64,000 nucleotides of DNA, taken from assembly GCF_014529535.1 (NCBI RefSeq), contig NW_023503608.1, positions 7,242,501 through 7,306,500 on the forward strand, written 5' to 3'. The notes beneath the pieces are model-generated. The model ran no database searches. It was not told the origin of the DNA and was given only the letters and a program-made list of their open reading frames with translations. The stretch's first letter is position 1, and each line of letters begins with the position of its first letter. Made by a program: the position numbers and the translations under genes. Of the stretch, positions 38,330-50,447 are shown piece by piece. Source of the stretch: Bradysia coprophila (Eukaryota > Arthropoda > Insecta > Diptera > Sciaridae).

Positions 38330-38689
38330 CACGTATTGTAATGAGATTTTTTCAGCACACGACCCAATTTTCCTTAATAGTGCTGAAAAAATCAACATTA
38401 CAATACTTGTAACACAACATACTATTACCTTACTAAAGAGTGTCTGAATTCGAGATAGCAAATACTTCCCTTGTATAGTAACCTACTATTACATAACAAT
38501 GGATAAAGATGTTAACTTATCAATTTGATGATAGTCACCGACTATTGCTTGAGAATACGGAGGTAATCTAGTGATCAATGTTTGTAAGAATTCATTCTAA
38601 ATTAAATTGTCTTTCGGAACAGACGTGTTTGTCTCTAAATTATTTCTTTCTGATACTTCAGTAGCTTCCCCAATCCTGGAAAACCAACA

Positions 38690-38703
38690 GGTTATGGGCC
38701 CAG
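38690..38703 (+). promoter_or_regulatory. Primer-binding site, initiator-Met tRNA (half-tRNA type)
   Basis: GGTTATGGGCCCAG directly abuts the 5' LTR; identical to that of the gag element at 54421. Confidence 0.8.
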
Positions 38704-38745
38704 GACACGGCAGTTGTGATAGTGAAAGTTAATGGAATATAAAGT

Positions 38746-39007
38746 CGATAGCGGAGCGTTATCACTGATAGTACATAGGTGGACTATCGTTATCCGCATT
38801 AAAATCGATAGTGGGGGGCTATCGCCGATGGCAGTGGACCATCGCAAACCGACCGAAAATCGATAGTGGAGGGCTATCGTCAATGGCAGTGGGTCATTGC
38901 AAACCGAAACAAAAAGTCGGTGACAGTGGGTCATCGCTAATAGCAGTGGGCTATTACAAACGAAAAGTCGATGGCAGTGGGCTATCGCCGGCAGCAGTGG
39001 GTTGTCG
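38746..39007 (+). repeat. Array of ten covarying stem-loops in five dimers
   Basis: Stem-loops of 19 bases (6-bp stem, 7-base loop) start at 38746, 38806, 38826, 38861, 38881, 38918, 38938, 38969 and 38989; one at 38766 has an enlarged loop. They come in pairs 20 bases apart, separated by 12-18-base A-rich spacers (CAAACCGA...AAAAT/GT). Stems include CGATAG/CTATCG, CGATGG/CCATCG, CAATGG/TCATTG and TAATAG/CTATTA. From 38826 on, all but one loop are CAGTGGG or CAGTGGA. Degenerate units continue to about 39120. Confidence 0.85.
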
Positions 39008-39449
39008 CAATTGAAAGTCGTGGTTGAGTCAAATCATATTAGCAGTGGGCTGAATGACACCGGTTGCAGCGGCTGAATCGAATCGTGTGTGCAGATGCAA
39101 TTCGTTTAGCAGTTGGCTATTTGGAATTGAACAGTTGAACCGAACCAAACGACATGGCAGTAATATAGAAAAGTGATTCATTTGTACTTTGAGTACACAT
39201 GGACAGTTCCAGGTCATATGAGTGGTACAGTGTTATTTGATTTATTTTTTTAATGTACATTTTCGGAAATTGTTTTTAATCAAATTTTAAATTATCAATC
39301 GTTTGAGGGGGTGTATAATATATCAAATTGAGAGGGTGTGTTAACTTATCAATTTGATGTAATCATAGTCACCGACTATTGCTTGAGAATACGGAGGTAA
39401 TCTAGTGATCAATGTTTGTAAGAATTTATTCTAAATTAAATTTCTTTCG

Positions 39450-39617
39450 ACTCAAAGCAGTGTTGATATGGAATTTGTATGAGTTCTTACAGCATTCGTT
39501 TGAGAAAATGCAGAGCAATGTGATCGATCAAATTTGAAGAGTGATTGTTTACAATGAAAATTATGATTTTTTGTGCTCTTGTCTATTCAGTTCTCGGTTG
39601 GCACAAAGCATGATGTG
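39450..39617 (+). repeat. Duplicated segment, copy 2
   Basis: Near-identical to 38158-38329; abuts the truncated 3' LTR without an intervening base. A one-base deletion breaks the signal-peptide-like frame present in copy 1. Confidence 0.85.
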
Positions 39618-39806
39618 CTATAGACTTTGGGGAGGTCACGCAGATACAGATACGCGGGTTACACACCACAGTTGATGATAAAATGGCCGATTTCATACAA
39701 AAATTCACCTACTCTGATGATTCTCGTCGTCTTGATGATGTAGTCAATTTTTTTACATATAAAATCATCAGAAGTGGTGTGTTCCCGCGTATCCTCAAAG
39801 TATATA
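39618..39806. mobile_element. MITE (about 190 bp) inserted in duplicate copy 2
   Basis: Inverted ends CTATAGACTTTGGGGAGG / CCTCAAAGTATATAG, with stronger inner arms GATACGCGGGTTACACACCAC and GTGGTGTGTTCCCGCGTATC. The insertion sits at a TA. It is absent from copy 1. Confidence 0.7.
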
Positions 39807-39814
39807 GCCTTGAA

Positions 39815-41760
39815 TTTTCCTACAATACTTGTAACAACTTACTATTTTATTGAATTTTTTATACATAGCTTTTCGCTCTTATTTTCGATGCTATTACATG
39901 TTGTGGGACAGTGACGGAGATAACGCTTTATGGCTTTTCGCAGGCCCCAACGAATATGTTCTCCATAGCATAGTATTTAATACCGAAATTTCATATGAAA
40001 TTGATAAGTAAAGATAACTGAGATAATCGGCTCATTATTCATCGTATCGATTTTTTCCATTTAGTCATATTGATACGATAAGAAACAAAATTTTTTTAAA
40101 GTTAATGCAGAGCAGATAAATTAAATAAACCATCGCATTCGCAAATTACAAGTGTAACTGTTCGAACATTTCCTAACGTGTTAACCGTCTACCTGAAGTT
40201 AGATTGTTGCATCGTTATCAAACTTAAAAAGTTTATTTACGATGCTTTAGTACCGTTTTAAATCTAAGTCTATTTTTTATACACATTATTTATAATCGCG
40301 TAAAAATACCGAAATTCGGAAAATATTGCTGAAGTGCAGTGTCACGTTGATTATGGAATGATAAGCAAGTTTTGTTGTGGCATTGCCGGGAACGTGATTC
40401 AATACAATTTACCTTTATATTGACCAATTGATCTAAATTGAGTGAGTGATGAGTGTGATGAGGACCTATTCTATTTGAATCATAAACTTAAGCTTTTTGT
40501 TTTTGAGATTAATCCATACGGAGTATGTAATCTTCTACTCTTGACACTGTTGGCAGATTATTCATACCTGATACGACTGTTAGTACTTTAAGTAGCACGT
40601 CATCAATACAAAATATTTTTTGCCTGTAATGCTGACTTTGTGAAGATGATTCAAAGTTGGGAAATTTTTTGGCAATAAAAGTTTTCGCTACACTGCCATT
40701 TTGGTGAAATATTTGGGAATATCAGGAATCTTTTGAGAAATTAAATTGCTTGAAATAGGCATTTTTGCAGTAGTGCGAATTCATCTACATGATACCAAAA
40801 CAACAGTAGGAACAATGGTACTATATAAATCAAAACGTCTCTATAGGTACTTTGCTGCTTGACCATCTTTAGAAAGTGGATTGCATAAAATGATTTTTGT
40901 TTTAATTCTCTAAAGACAACCGCGTGTAAGATCTTCTTCGGATTTGGATAGCGTTCGCTAGTAAATTAGAGCAATTTCTCCATACGACTCTATCCATTAT
41001 CAGTCGTACTTCGACGTATAATAATAATTGCGAGTCGAGAGTCCTAAATTAGGACTTCTTATCTTTCTTCTTTGCAAATTAGAACATTGGGAGTGAAAAA
41101 CGTCAAGCAGCTGTTCAAAGGACTTATAGAGAGCCTACAACGATATTTATAATGTCATTACAGCAATGTTCTGCTTGACTGCAAAGAATGTCAATTAATC
41201 AAGTTCTCTATAAACTAAAATGTTCACAATACAACTATTACATGCAATATTGAAGACAATAAAATGACCTAAGAATTCCACTTTGTCATATTGCAAACGC
41301 ATCTACAAAAACATTAGAACACACCTCATGACACCATCATGCATTCGCACTGTCGATACATATTGGTATTTTAAAAAAAATATATTTGCTGAGACATGTG
41401 AAAACGTTATCAGAATTTTTGTTTGCTGCAAAATTTGTGAATAAAATTGACGACCGGATTCGACAGGTTATTTGCTTTTGAGAATTTTATATCCATTATA
41501 GGCTCGGTTTTTGACGCAGTTTTAAGTTTTTCTGAAAATCAATACCCAGATTAGGTAGTACTAACAGAACAGTTCCGAAGAGTACTGGTTGTAGTTGATA
41601 ACTCCTACATTGTAATATACAGACCTGTTGTTCATTATCAAAGCTTAAATTTCAAAATCGAAATAGCTCAAACTCAACTCAATCCTGTCAATTGTGTCTT
41701 TTGTGTTCAGCGCCTTAAGGGACTTGAGCAAATTTCAAACAGTAATAAAAGCATAATCAA
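39815..41760. other. Intergenic DNA upstream of the sphingomyelin-synthase-like gene
   Basis: AT-rich; no exon, RNA gene or clear repeat was recognised. The promoter of the downstream gene must lie here, but no TATA/initiator pair is convincing. Confidence 0.4.
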
Positions 41761-43174
41761 ATGCCTGCAAACAGCTTTTCGAATGGAGGTTACGAGAAAG
41801 TATCCTTGCTGGACGAATTCGATGAAAATGAAAATTGTTTCAATAATACATCGGTTACCGAAACGAAAACCAATGGAAACCACACATACAATTTCGAATT
41901 TTCGGTAAGTGCGCCGTTATTTTTTCCTTTTCTGCTCAACTAAATTCAAATTTCATGATCCATCAGCAGCCAGCAGATTTTGGAGTAACCAAAAATGGCC
42001 ACATTCCGGACACAAAGGTAGAAATGTATCCAGAAAAATTTTTCGAAGACGATCCAAAATTTCCGAAAGAAAAGCGAAAATTATTATTCGCCTTTCTGGC
42101 AATGGTTGGCGGTTTCATTATCAATGATGTGTCCATCGTTCTAACTCATCAAAAGGTTCCCGATAAACAATTACATCCGCCGTTGCCCGATATTATGCTG
42201 GATAATGTTACGAAAGTTCGATGGTTGAACGATGTAGCTGATATTTTAGTCATTTTATCAATTTTACTGTCTGTGTCAATTGTTGCATTGCATAGGCATC
42301 GGTAAGATTTTCCTCTAATTTTGTGTGGTATAGAGATGAAGTTTTTGAATTTACTTCAGGTGGATACTATGCAGAAGAGTCTTCCTGCTCCTGGCCATGC
42401 TATACAGCTTTAGATCGGTGACAATGTACGTAACAGTATTGCCACTAGCGAACGACCATGTGTACTGTTCTCCAAAAATGAGTGAATCCCTTTCAATTGG
42501 ACAAAAAATTCTTACAATTGCGGAAGAGGTTCTGAAGCTATTGCAATCTGGAGGCCTGCCAATAACTGGCAAAAAGACCATGTGCGGAGATTACATTTAT
42601 TCCGGACATACAATCATCCTGATGATGGCCAATCTTCTTGTTAGTGAATGTTAGTATCACAAATACTTTAAATTGCGTTGCTTTACTACATCCAATCGAT
42701 TAAGATATTCCAAAGCGTTACAATTTACTTCACTGGATGTCCTGGATTACCGCTTGGATCGGAATGATTTGTCTGTTGGTTTCGCATGGACATTATACTA
42801 TTGATGTGATTGTTGGTTACTACACAACGACTAGACTGTTTTGGATTTATCATACATTTTCCAACCACACTGATCTGAAGGTAGGGAGAATAAAACTTGT
42901 TTTCTTCATATTCTGTTATTCTCTGAATAGCGAATATAACAAAATAAATTCAAAATAATTTTGTAGATAAGATCATCAGCAAATTCTTTGTCGAATATTT
43001 GGTGGTTTCGTGCCTTTCAGTGAGTTTGCTGTTTCACAAGTGAATATTGTTATGCAAAAAATATTTTACATTTTCTGTTGCAGATACTTTGAAGTTAATG
43101 TATCAGGAAAATTGCCAAAAGAATACTCAATTTCCAGATTGCGTAGAAGAATACAGACATTTTCATCTAGATAG
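41761..43174 (+). CDS. Sphingomyelin synthase family enzyme (ceramide phosphotransferase)
   Basis: Six exons (41761-41904, 41967-42301, 42360-42649, 42705-42880, 42967-43019, 43084-43174) join in frame to 362 residues, without the SAM domain of SMSr proteins. It should be a six-pass Golgi or plasma-membrane protein that moves a phospho-headgroup from a glycerophospholipid to ceramide. All four family motifs are visible: PPLPD (119-123), RRVFLLLAMLYSFRSVT (165-181) with YVTVLP, CGDYIYSGHT (235-244) and HYTIDV (286-291). The catalytic triad is His243, His286 and Asp290, with the 43- and 4-residue spacing of human SMS1. Asp237 in CGDY matches SM-making enzymes rather than ethanolamine-specific ones. 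The exon-2 acceptor is CAGCAG, so one Gln may be optional. The short tail after YFEVNVSGKLPKEYS is basic. Confidence 0.9.
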
Positions 43175-43251
43175 AATTTTGTTAGCATAATTAATTTTTT
43201 GTGATTGTAATTGTTATTTATTGACGTTTTGGACATAAATGGCGCTTTAAA

Positions 43252-43412
43252 CTGTCACATAAGGCTGTTCATCTGTTATCGATAAGGACGACAAAAATAA
43301 TGACAAGCTCTGGGTAATATGGTCTTTTATGCATGTTAAAGAAATTGAAGTACAAGATTTGAAATCAACCGATTGAAGTAATAGACCCGATAATAATACT
43401 GGTCATATAATA
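43252..43412 (-). repeat. Dispersed repeat family, copy
   Basis: Reverse orientation, with TCATCTGTTATCGATAAGG, TGAAGTACAAGATTTGAAATC and TTGAAGTAATAGACCCGATA in order; closely matches the plus-strand copy at 50885. Confidence 0.7.
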
Positions 43413-43990
43413 ATTCGTCGATCGAAATTATGTTTCCCTTTATTTTTCTCTAAAATTCTTCGATTATGGAGTTGTTCAGGAGTTATATTATAGATTCGTG
43501 ATCCATATCGTCGATCTCGTGACAAAGACGCTCATCCAATATAAATACAAATAAGACAAACAAACAACTTTACAACGTTACCAGAACTTTCTTACGATCT
43601 TCCCTTTCAAAGAGGATCCGTGAAGACCATACTGCCCTGTTATGCTATAATATCGCAAAGGAAATAAAGACCAGAAGCCATTGGTTCCATTCATATTAGA
43701 AATTTACATTTACTATTCTAGATTCATGTTTAGAACAATTTGCTAGAGTGAAATCTAGCTGCCTAAATATTAAAAATAAGAAATACTCTCAGTCGAGGAA
43801 GTAGGTTGAGTGTGGCAGTACACACATGTCGTGTGCCTAAATAGTTAGTTATGCAAAAAGTAGCGAAAAGTGGATGTTTTTCATGCGTCAATTGATTAAC
43901 TTCAGCAGTGAAAATATGCTTGCTGTGGGAAGGTCGTATTTCGAGCCGAAGGTAAGGAATGAATCTGACACGTCGAGACTTACATTGTAC

Positions 43991-44068
43991 TTTGTTGTCT
44001 TGCGGCCAGAAAATCTGGCTTTGAGCGAGACGGTAATGAGTCGTTTTCTGGCAACAAGACAACAAAAT
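43991..44068. repeat. Short hairpin repeat
   Basis: TTTGTTGTCTTGCGGCCAGAAAA pairs with TTTTCTGGCAACAAGACAACAAA around a 30-base loop. Confidence 0.6.
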
Positions 44069-44079
44069 CTATCATAAAC

Positions 44080-47000
44080 CCGAAAAATGATTTTTTATTT
44101 TAAATGTCAAACGTTAAACAGTTGATATCAGAATTGAAAGTAGATAAGAGCTGACTAAATGAATGTTCTGAATTTGTCGTGTGTTAGAGGTAGAGGCAAT
44201 TTGTTTATTTTCAATTATAAAAAAAAAATGTGGATTATTAACAAAGATTGCAGACTCGGTGGCTTGTCTTCTTGGTAGAATCTTCTTTTCTTTAAATTAT
44301 TGACAGTGGTCTTAAGTCCATCATAAATAAATATTTTTTTTTTGAGACAATTCTATTACCTTTCAAATATTCGAAGTCTGCTGATTTTAATTCGGATTAT
44401 AAAACTTTTAAACATCGGTGTTGCTCTCACATGTCTGCATGTACCGACTAAAGTAATAATTTAATAAAAACCTCATGCCACGCAAATGGACCAATAAATA
44501 ATTTATTGATAAACTGCACTCTTTCGTTGCATATTATTTAATCCACTTTCGAGGAAATGCTACATTAATACCAATTTGAATGTATTAGCACATTATACAA
44601 CGACTAGCATTATAATGCAAAGTCGTTTAATTTAATTGACCATTTTGAAGAATATAGGCGGCCTATTCTTACAAAAAGTACAAGCCAAACTTTACAATAA
44701 TAGAAACATAAACAACTTAACAGCTGAAATTGTTATGGTAAATTTTGATTTACAGGGACCCTATTCTATATTCTGATATACAAATGTTTTATAGATACAC
44801 CTTCAGATCGTCCTAAGCAGCTTCGACCGATTTATGCAAAATCCGAGGCAAAATCTGTTACTTCATTAGTTTTAACATTATTTTCTCTGTAACATCGAAT
44901 AATCGATAGTAGGAAGTCGATAATCTACTGCATGTTAACCAGCGCCAACATGTTACCACTCCCAGCGGTCACATTATATCAACTATTTACTACTACTAGG
45001 ATGAAGTATTTCATAAAGTGAGATTAAAGTTTCGAATAGTCCACGTGATTGTAACACCCTGTATGTGCATTTCCTATACGAACTAAACATTACTTAATAT
45101 CGTAATCAGTTGAACTAAATCAGAAGCCCATTTTTATTACTCGTAAAATATGCACCTGATATTTTACTAAAAAAAAGTCTTCCAAGAACACTGCTGGAGG
45201 TATTTTGTGGGCGTTTTGTTTATGATCTTCAAAATGTAGCGAATTTTAGCATGTAGAGAATCCAAATATTTTTACTCTGTTTTTTTAAAGGTGTAACGTA
45301 CGTGTGATATTATCATAAATTATTGTTCTTATCAACAATCAACACATTGAAAACAGCGGATATTATCAATTCAGTTGAACTCGTTTGAATTTTTAATAAG
45401 TCAATAGTCGTTGCTGTCCGAGATCTGCGAAGTACACGCAAAAAACGGGCTATAAGTACAACAACAAAAACTGAGAGAAAGTGGTGGTTTTTGGAATAAA
45501 TTTATTGTAAAATGATTATAGGACACGTCCATTGAATATCATATAATGCATTGTGTAGACATTATTCGCACATTGCGTACATAAATTGTATTCGATTTCG
45601 TTGTGAATTTTTTTTTATTATTATCATTGAGCAAGAGATATGTGGTTTCGTTTGAATATACTTTATGATCATTGCAAGTTAAGCCTTTGAATTTATTTAA
45701 ATTTCTTCTTTACATACGATAATGGCAGGTAGGTAGGTTGGTGGGCAAGGACCATTTAGCATAAAACAATAATATTTCATTTACATAAGTATGAATATTC
45801 GTTGCAAATATTCAATTTCATTTTTAAAAATTGCTGATGTTGACCGCTTATGAACTCTACCAATCAATAAGTACCGGCCCAGCTAAAGAAGACTCGACGT
45901 TGGTTTTTTTACAAGATTAAATCTCAATGTCCCTGTACATTCAGCGTGACTTCGTTTTATCTGAACATCATTTATTGACACTTTCTTTGTTTTTTTCTTG
46001 TACAACAAGCTTAACGTCATAACGATCATAACGTCCACTACTTCTTCTATGTATTAAAGTATCGCCAGGTATATGAAACAAAATCTTTTACTTCAGTTTT
46101 TTAAATTGTGGTAACTCATTTTTCCACTTTCAACAATACATAAAAGAGGCGAGATGCTTTTTAACCCAGCCCAGCATATCATGCGTATTATGTTCGAAAA
46201 ATTGTGGTAATATTTGGACGTGATACATAAATAATCGACTTTCGGTATGCTTTACATTTAATATCGTGTTATTGGTAGTTGTGACATCAACGGCCTGTTT
46301 AAATATTCAGTATATCCATCGCTTGCACAGAACCTTTTTCTTTGTTGTTGTATTCCATAAAGACTACATAAATGCATCCAAACATAGCTCCCGAATGGAT
46401 GCACCTAAGTGTGAATAGGGATTACAAATAGATGGGCGTCGACATATACGAATTTTCTAGCATGTTGCATTCGAAACATATACAATGCTGAAGTGATTTG
46501 ATTCAATTTCTGGTGTAACCTCGGGCTACAACAAGCCTATATTGCCCGTCTTTGTTCTAGCAAATGTAAAATGCTGTCACAAGTACAGAGCGAGTGTGCT
46601 ACCAAATTTGAAAACAGATCCAACCTCTTCGATCTGTTTCTAGTTTACCCACATTAACTACTATATCTATATCACATCACATTAATTCAGTTTGAATGCA
46701 AATTTGACGTGAAAATCTGTAATCAATATTATTAATCACTAATGCACGCTACACTGAAATTTTATTCATCGGAATTCTTAAAGAAATTTGCACCATGGAA
46801 GAAAATGTTTTCAGGATTTTAAGATTCATTACACTTGATGTTTAGTATTCACACCTAACACTAACACTTTTTGAAAATATTCGCGGACAACAACATTTTG
46901 TGAACGCTGAATAAATTTCCGATTTAGAGTTGGAAGAATAAAAAAAAACTTACCGAACTTACTATGTTATTGAGGTGTGTTTGAATCGACTAACGAAATA

Positions 47001-49540
47001 ATTCTAAGCTAAATATTATATAATTTGTTGCTGAAGAGCTGATGTCTAAACGTTAGAAAAATGTTCGTAACCTTAATCAAGAGAGACTCAATACTCAAGC
47101 GTTAAATACTTCTAATTCCAATCTTTGAAAATTATCAATCAATCTCAACATTTCGCAGCGATCATCCGGCGAATAGTCTAGCTACACTAAGAGAGTTGTT
47201 CGGCACATATTGAAATATTATTTTCAAAATTCGGTGAGGACGAAATTGATGAAAGTTTAAATATAGCATTACATATTGTCGTGGTAATGTCTCAAGAACT
47301 ATTTCTTTTCTTCAGTTCTTCAGTCTACCATGACAGGTTGACAGGTAGTCTTATTGATTGAATATGTTTTATACACAAAATGGGCTACCCTAATTATTTG
47401 AAGTTTTTGATTTCTCGAGTTTTTTTACTATCAAGTACTATCCACAACTGTTATAACTCAACTAGCAACGGACTACATAAAATTTTGTAATCATTTACAA
47501 AAAAACGATCTATGCACAACCCATCTGATACATCTCACTTAATATTTTGTTTGTTTTACGCAAGTGTAATCATAATTTTTCGAAATTAAAATCTTCTTCG
47601 AAACCTTATTTACGCGATGTACGAAAGAGCACAGAGTGCACCTAATCAATTCGACGATCTCATAATTATTGGTTTGATGGTAAATGTTACCCATACCGAC
47701 GGTTAACGTGCAATCCGTAAAAAAAACTGTGGAACTCATTAGATGCATGATACAAGATTGGGTAAGAAATGTTTTTGATTGATTTGTAGTTCGTTTAGAC
47801 AATTATTTAAAAAAAGATTTAACTTACGATAATCGTCTTTTTTGACATTATCGGAATATTATGGGACAAGGCATTTAAAGATCAAGTTAGAGGTTTTTTT
47901 ATGTCTGAAAATATGATTCAATTTTAATCGAAGTCCACATTAATATAGTCCAAGCTTCGGCAATAGTGATATGATATGTGTGATAACGATGATGTCGATA
48001 ATAGTATGAAAAAAGGCATTAGATGTGCAATTGTGGCACGGGTCCGCAGGTACTTTGCACCAAGATTCATACAACGTCTTATGCAACAGCGGCATCTAAA
48101 GTAGCGTTCGAACAATATGATGCTGAGTTGCAAAAAATAGTTTATTTTGCAGTGTGTGTGAGAGGAGATCAAGAAGATATTACTACTCCTTTTAGTGTGA
48201 AACGGAACTCAACCTTTAATGTATGTTTTTCTATGCGAAAAACCAAATTAATTGCTGCTGTTTTTTTTTCCATAGGTGAAAAATGTAAAAAAAACTTTAA
48301 GTAGAGTTGAAATATCGGCGTACAGGTCCAGCGTCGTTTAGGAAAAACGTTGTTCCTTACCAATGCTATTTAGTCTTTCAGCTTTCCTTTATGTGACCAG
48401 GGCCTATTTTTCGAGAGTTAATTCCATAAAATTCCTCAATTCTTTTTACTTATTTATTTCCAAGGCCACATATTGAACAATTTCTGGATTTTTTAGCTGA
48501 TTTCGACCATGTGTAAGCCAGTCGAACAGTTTTGAATGATCATTCTCAAGATTCACGAACAAATTTGTGAATTTTCGGAAATTTTAAGGAATTTAGGGAT
48601 TTTAACTCACTAAAATAGACTCTTTGTGACATTATGTGGTCGTTTGATTAAAACGAACAGATCTTCGCAGAGTGTTTCGAAATAGGACATTGCGCTAAAG
48701 AAAAATTGACAAATAAATAGAAAATAGAAAAGCAGTAGAAACCTATAGATAATACAACTAAAATTCATATTTTATGCAGTCCATTAATTTTTGTAATCAA
48801 ATTTTCAACCATTAGAAAATTCCATAAAATTTTATGCAACTTTTCCACTGCACTTTTATATTTCAATGTGTTCAAATAATCGAAATGCAACGAATTAATT
48901 TAAAAAAAAGCTCGGTTTTGGCATTGGAATTTTAAAATTTGTTTGAACAAATTAGCACATCTGTAACGCGGTGATATGGTTTCTGCATCATCGAATTTTA
49001 TTTTGTAAGTTCTGTTTTTATTCAATAAAATCGAATGAAATGTTCAATTATAATTTTTTTTTATTAATAATTTTTGCAATCAAATAATATGCCTCCATGG
49101 TTTGTTGCCCATGCCCATATATATGTTTTGGTAAATTTGGTGTATATTTATATACATACGTAGAACATACAGAGCAAAAGTTCATTAGATATGTTTTTCA
49201 ATGTACAATAATTGGAAATAGTAGATTATTGTGCAAGACAGAAATCGTCAGTCAAAACGAAATTGCACTAGTGTGGAAATGACTTTTAGAATGGCTTGAG
49301 CAAAGTATTCTTTTCTCAACTCTGTGACAAAAGTAAAGTTATGGAGTGATGGAGGCCTACAATCTACACGTCTTAAAGAAGCACGCATGACTAAGTGGCA
49401 TAAATAAAAACTTTGAAGCTCATACTTCATCGCAATATTAAATTATTAAATCATTGGAAAGAGGAGATATAACTAAGTAAGACAGAAGACAAGCCGCGCA
49501 AATATTTCTTAGCATAAATAATTGGACACATATTTCAGCA
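44080..49540. other. Intergenic DNA, no gene recognised
   Basis: Very AT-rich. Traces of the dispersed repeat occur near 44850 (CAAAATCTGTTACTTCATTA) and 46080 (CAAAATCTTTTACTTCAGTT). Open frames up to 93 codons (for example 48023-48304) show no family signature. Confidence 0.45.
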
Positions 49541-49549
49541 GTTTTCCTA

Positions 49550-49710
49550 TCGAATCTATTACTTCACTTGATCTAAATGTTTTCAAGAGATTGGTTTCAA
49601 TTCTTTCACTTCATTTTACTTTACATGAACGCATTAGTGAGAGCTTGTCGCTTATTCCTGAATTCATTATCGATAACAGATGAAAGCCATCGGTAACAGG
49701 ATATTGACCA
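49550..49710 (+). repeat. Dispersed repeat family, copy
   Basis: CGAATCTATTACTTCACTTGA, then GATTGGTTTCAATTCTTTCA, then ATTATCGATAACAGATGAAAG in order. Confidence 0.7.
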
Positions 49711-50326
49711 TAAACCATTAAACCATAAATAGAGGGTTTAATTAAATTGATCTCAATTTTTAAGAAGTAAATTCAAATATTTCCCGAGGACATAAAAATT
49801 TGATTTACGCTATCAAACGCTCTCACTTTCATATTATTTTGACGTAAATTGTGAGTGCGTTTAAGTTTAATTGGCCGTTCGGACATACCTGTTCTGTACT
49901 TTGATTGTATAATTCTCCTGTAAGGCGCATGATTCGTGGAATTTGGTGCCCACAAGTAAATTTATTAATTAAAGGTTAAACAGTCTCTGGCATGATTAGA
50001 CAAACCCACATATTGTCCAATTTCAATTTCAGCAACAATTTGGAGGAATTTCATGAAAACAATAACAATTTTCTTCACGTTAATTTGCTTGTTATCGTTA
50101 TTATTATTGGAGGTGAATTACATGCAATGTGCATTTTTCTGATTTAATTTGCTAACAAAAAAAAGTTTATGGTTTGCTAAGCAAATAAACCGTTTTTAAT
50201 GATTAACATGGACAAATTATTTGATTTTATAATAAAACAATTTTTTTTATGTAATTTTATGAAATTCTTGACCAATTAACTGAAATGTTCATATGGATGG
50301 TGTTCTTTGGTTCAAATCGTTTGATG

Positions 50327-50362
50327 TATATAAGGCGGATGGGTGCCAGTTGTAAGTCAGTC
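50327..50362 (+). promoter_or_regulatory. Core promoter of the RR-2 cuticular gene
   Basis: TATATAAG starts 32 bases before the A of the initiator AGTCAGTC (50355-50362), the ideal spacing. The start codon follows 89 bases later. Confidence 0.75.
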
Positions 50363-50447
50363 AAATTTGCAGTACTGAACGGTTCGGTAGACTCAGTAAA
50401 TTTGTTTAACAATACAATTAAGTTAGTGATTTGTGAATAACTAGAAA

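Larger units (their letters stand above)
38510..39449 (+). mobile_element. Non-coding copia-type mini-LTR element with hairpin array
   Basis: 5' LTR 38510-38689 (180 bp, TGTTAACTTATC ... AAAACCAACA) is followed at once by GGTTATGGGCCCAG, complementary to the anticodon-arm region of initiator-Met tRNA, the half-tRNA primer used by copia/Ty1 elements. The internal region is only 649 bp and ends in ATTGAGAGGGTG, a polypurine tract, before a 3' LTR (39339-39449) that matches the first 111 bp of the 5' LTR with a 5-base insertion and a few changes, then stops abruptly where the duplicated flank (39450) begins. No gag or pol is present. The interior holds ten stem-loops. The element is thus a TRIM-like, non-autonomous LTR retrotransposon with a truncated right end. 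Confidence 0.8.

Noticed and set aside
38811..39014. 67-codon frame through the hairpin array
   Set aside because: Units of 55 and 57 bases are not all multiples of three and the conserved feature is pairing, not protein sequence.
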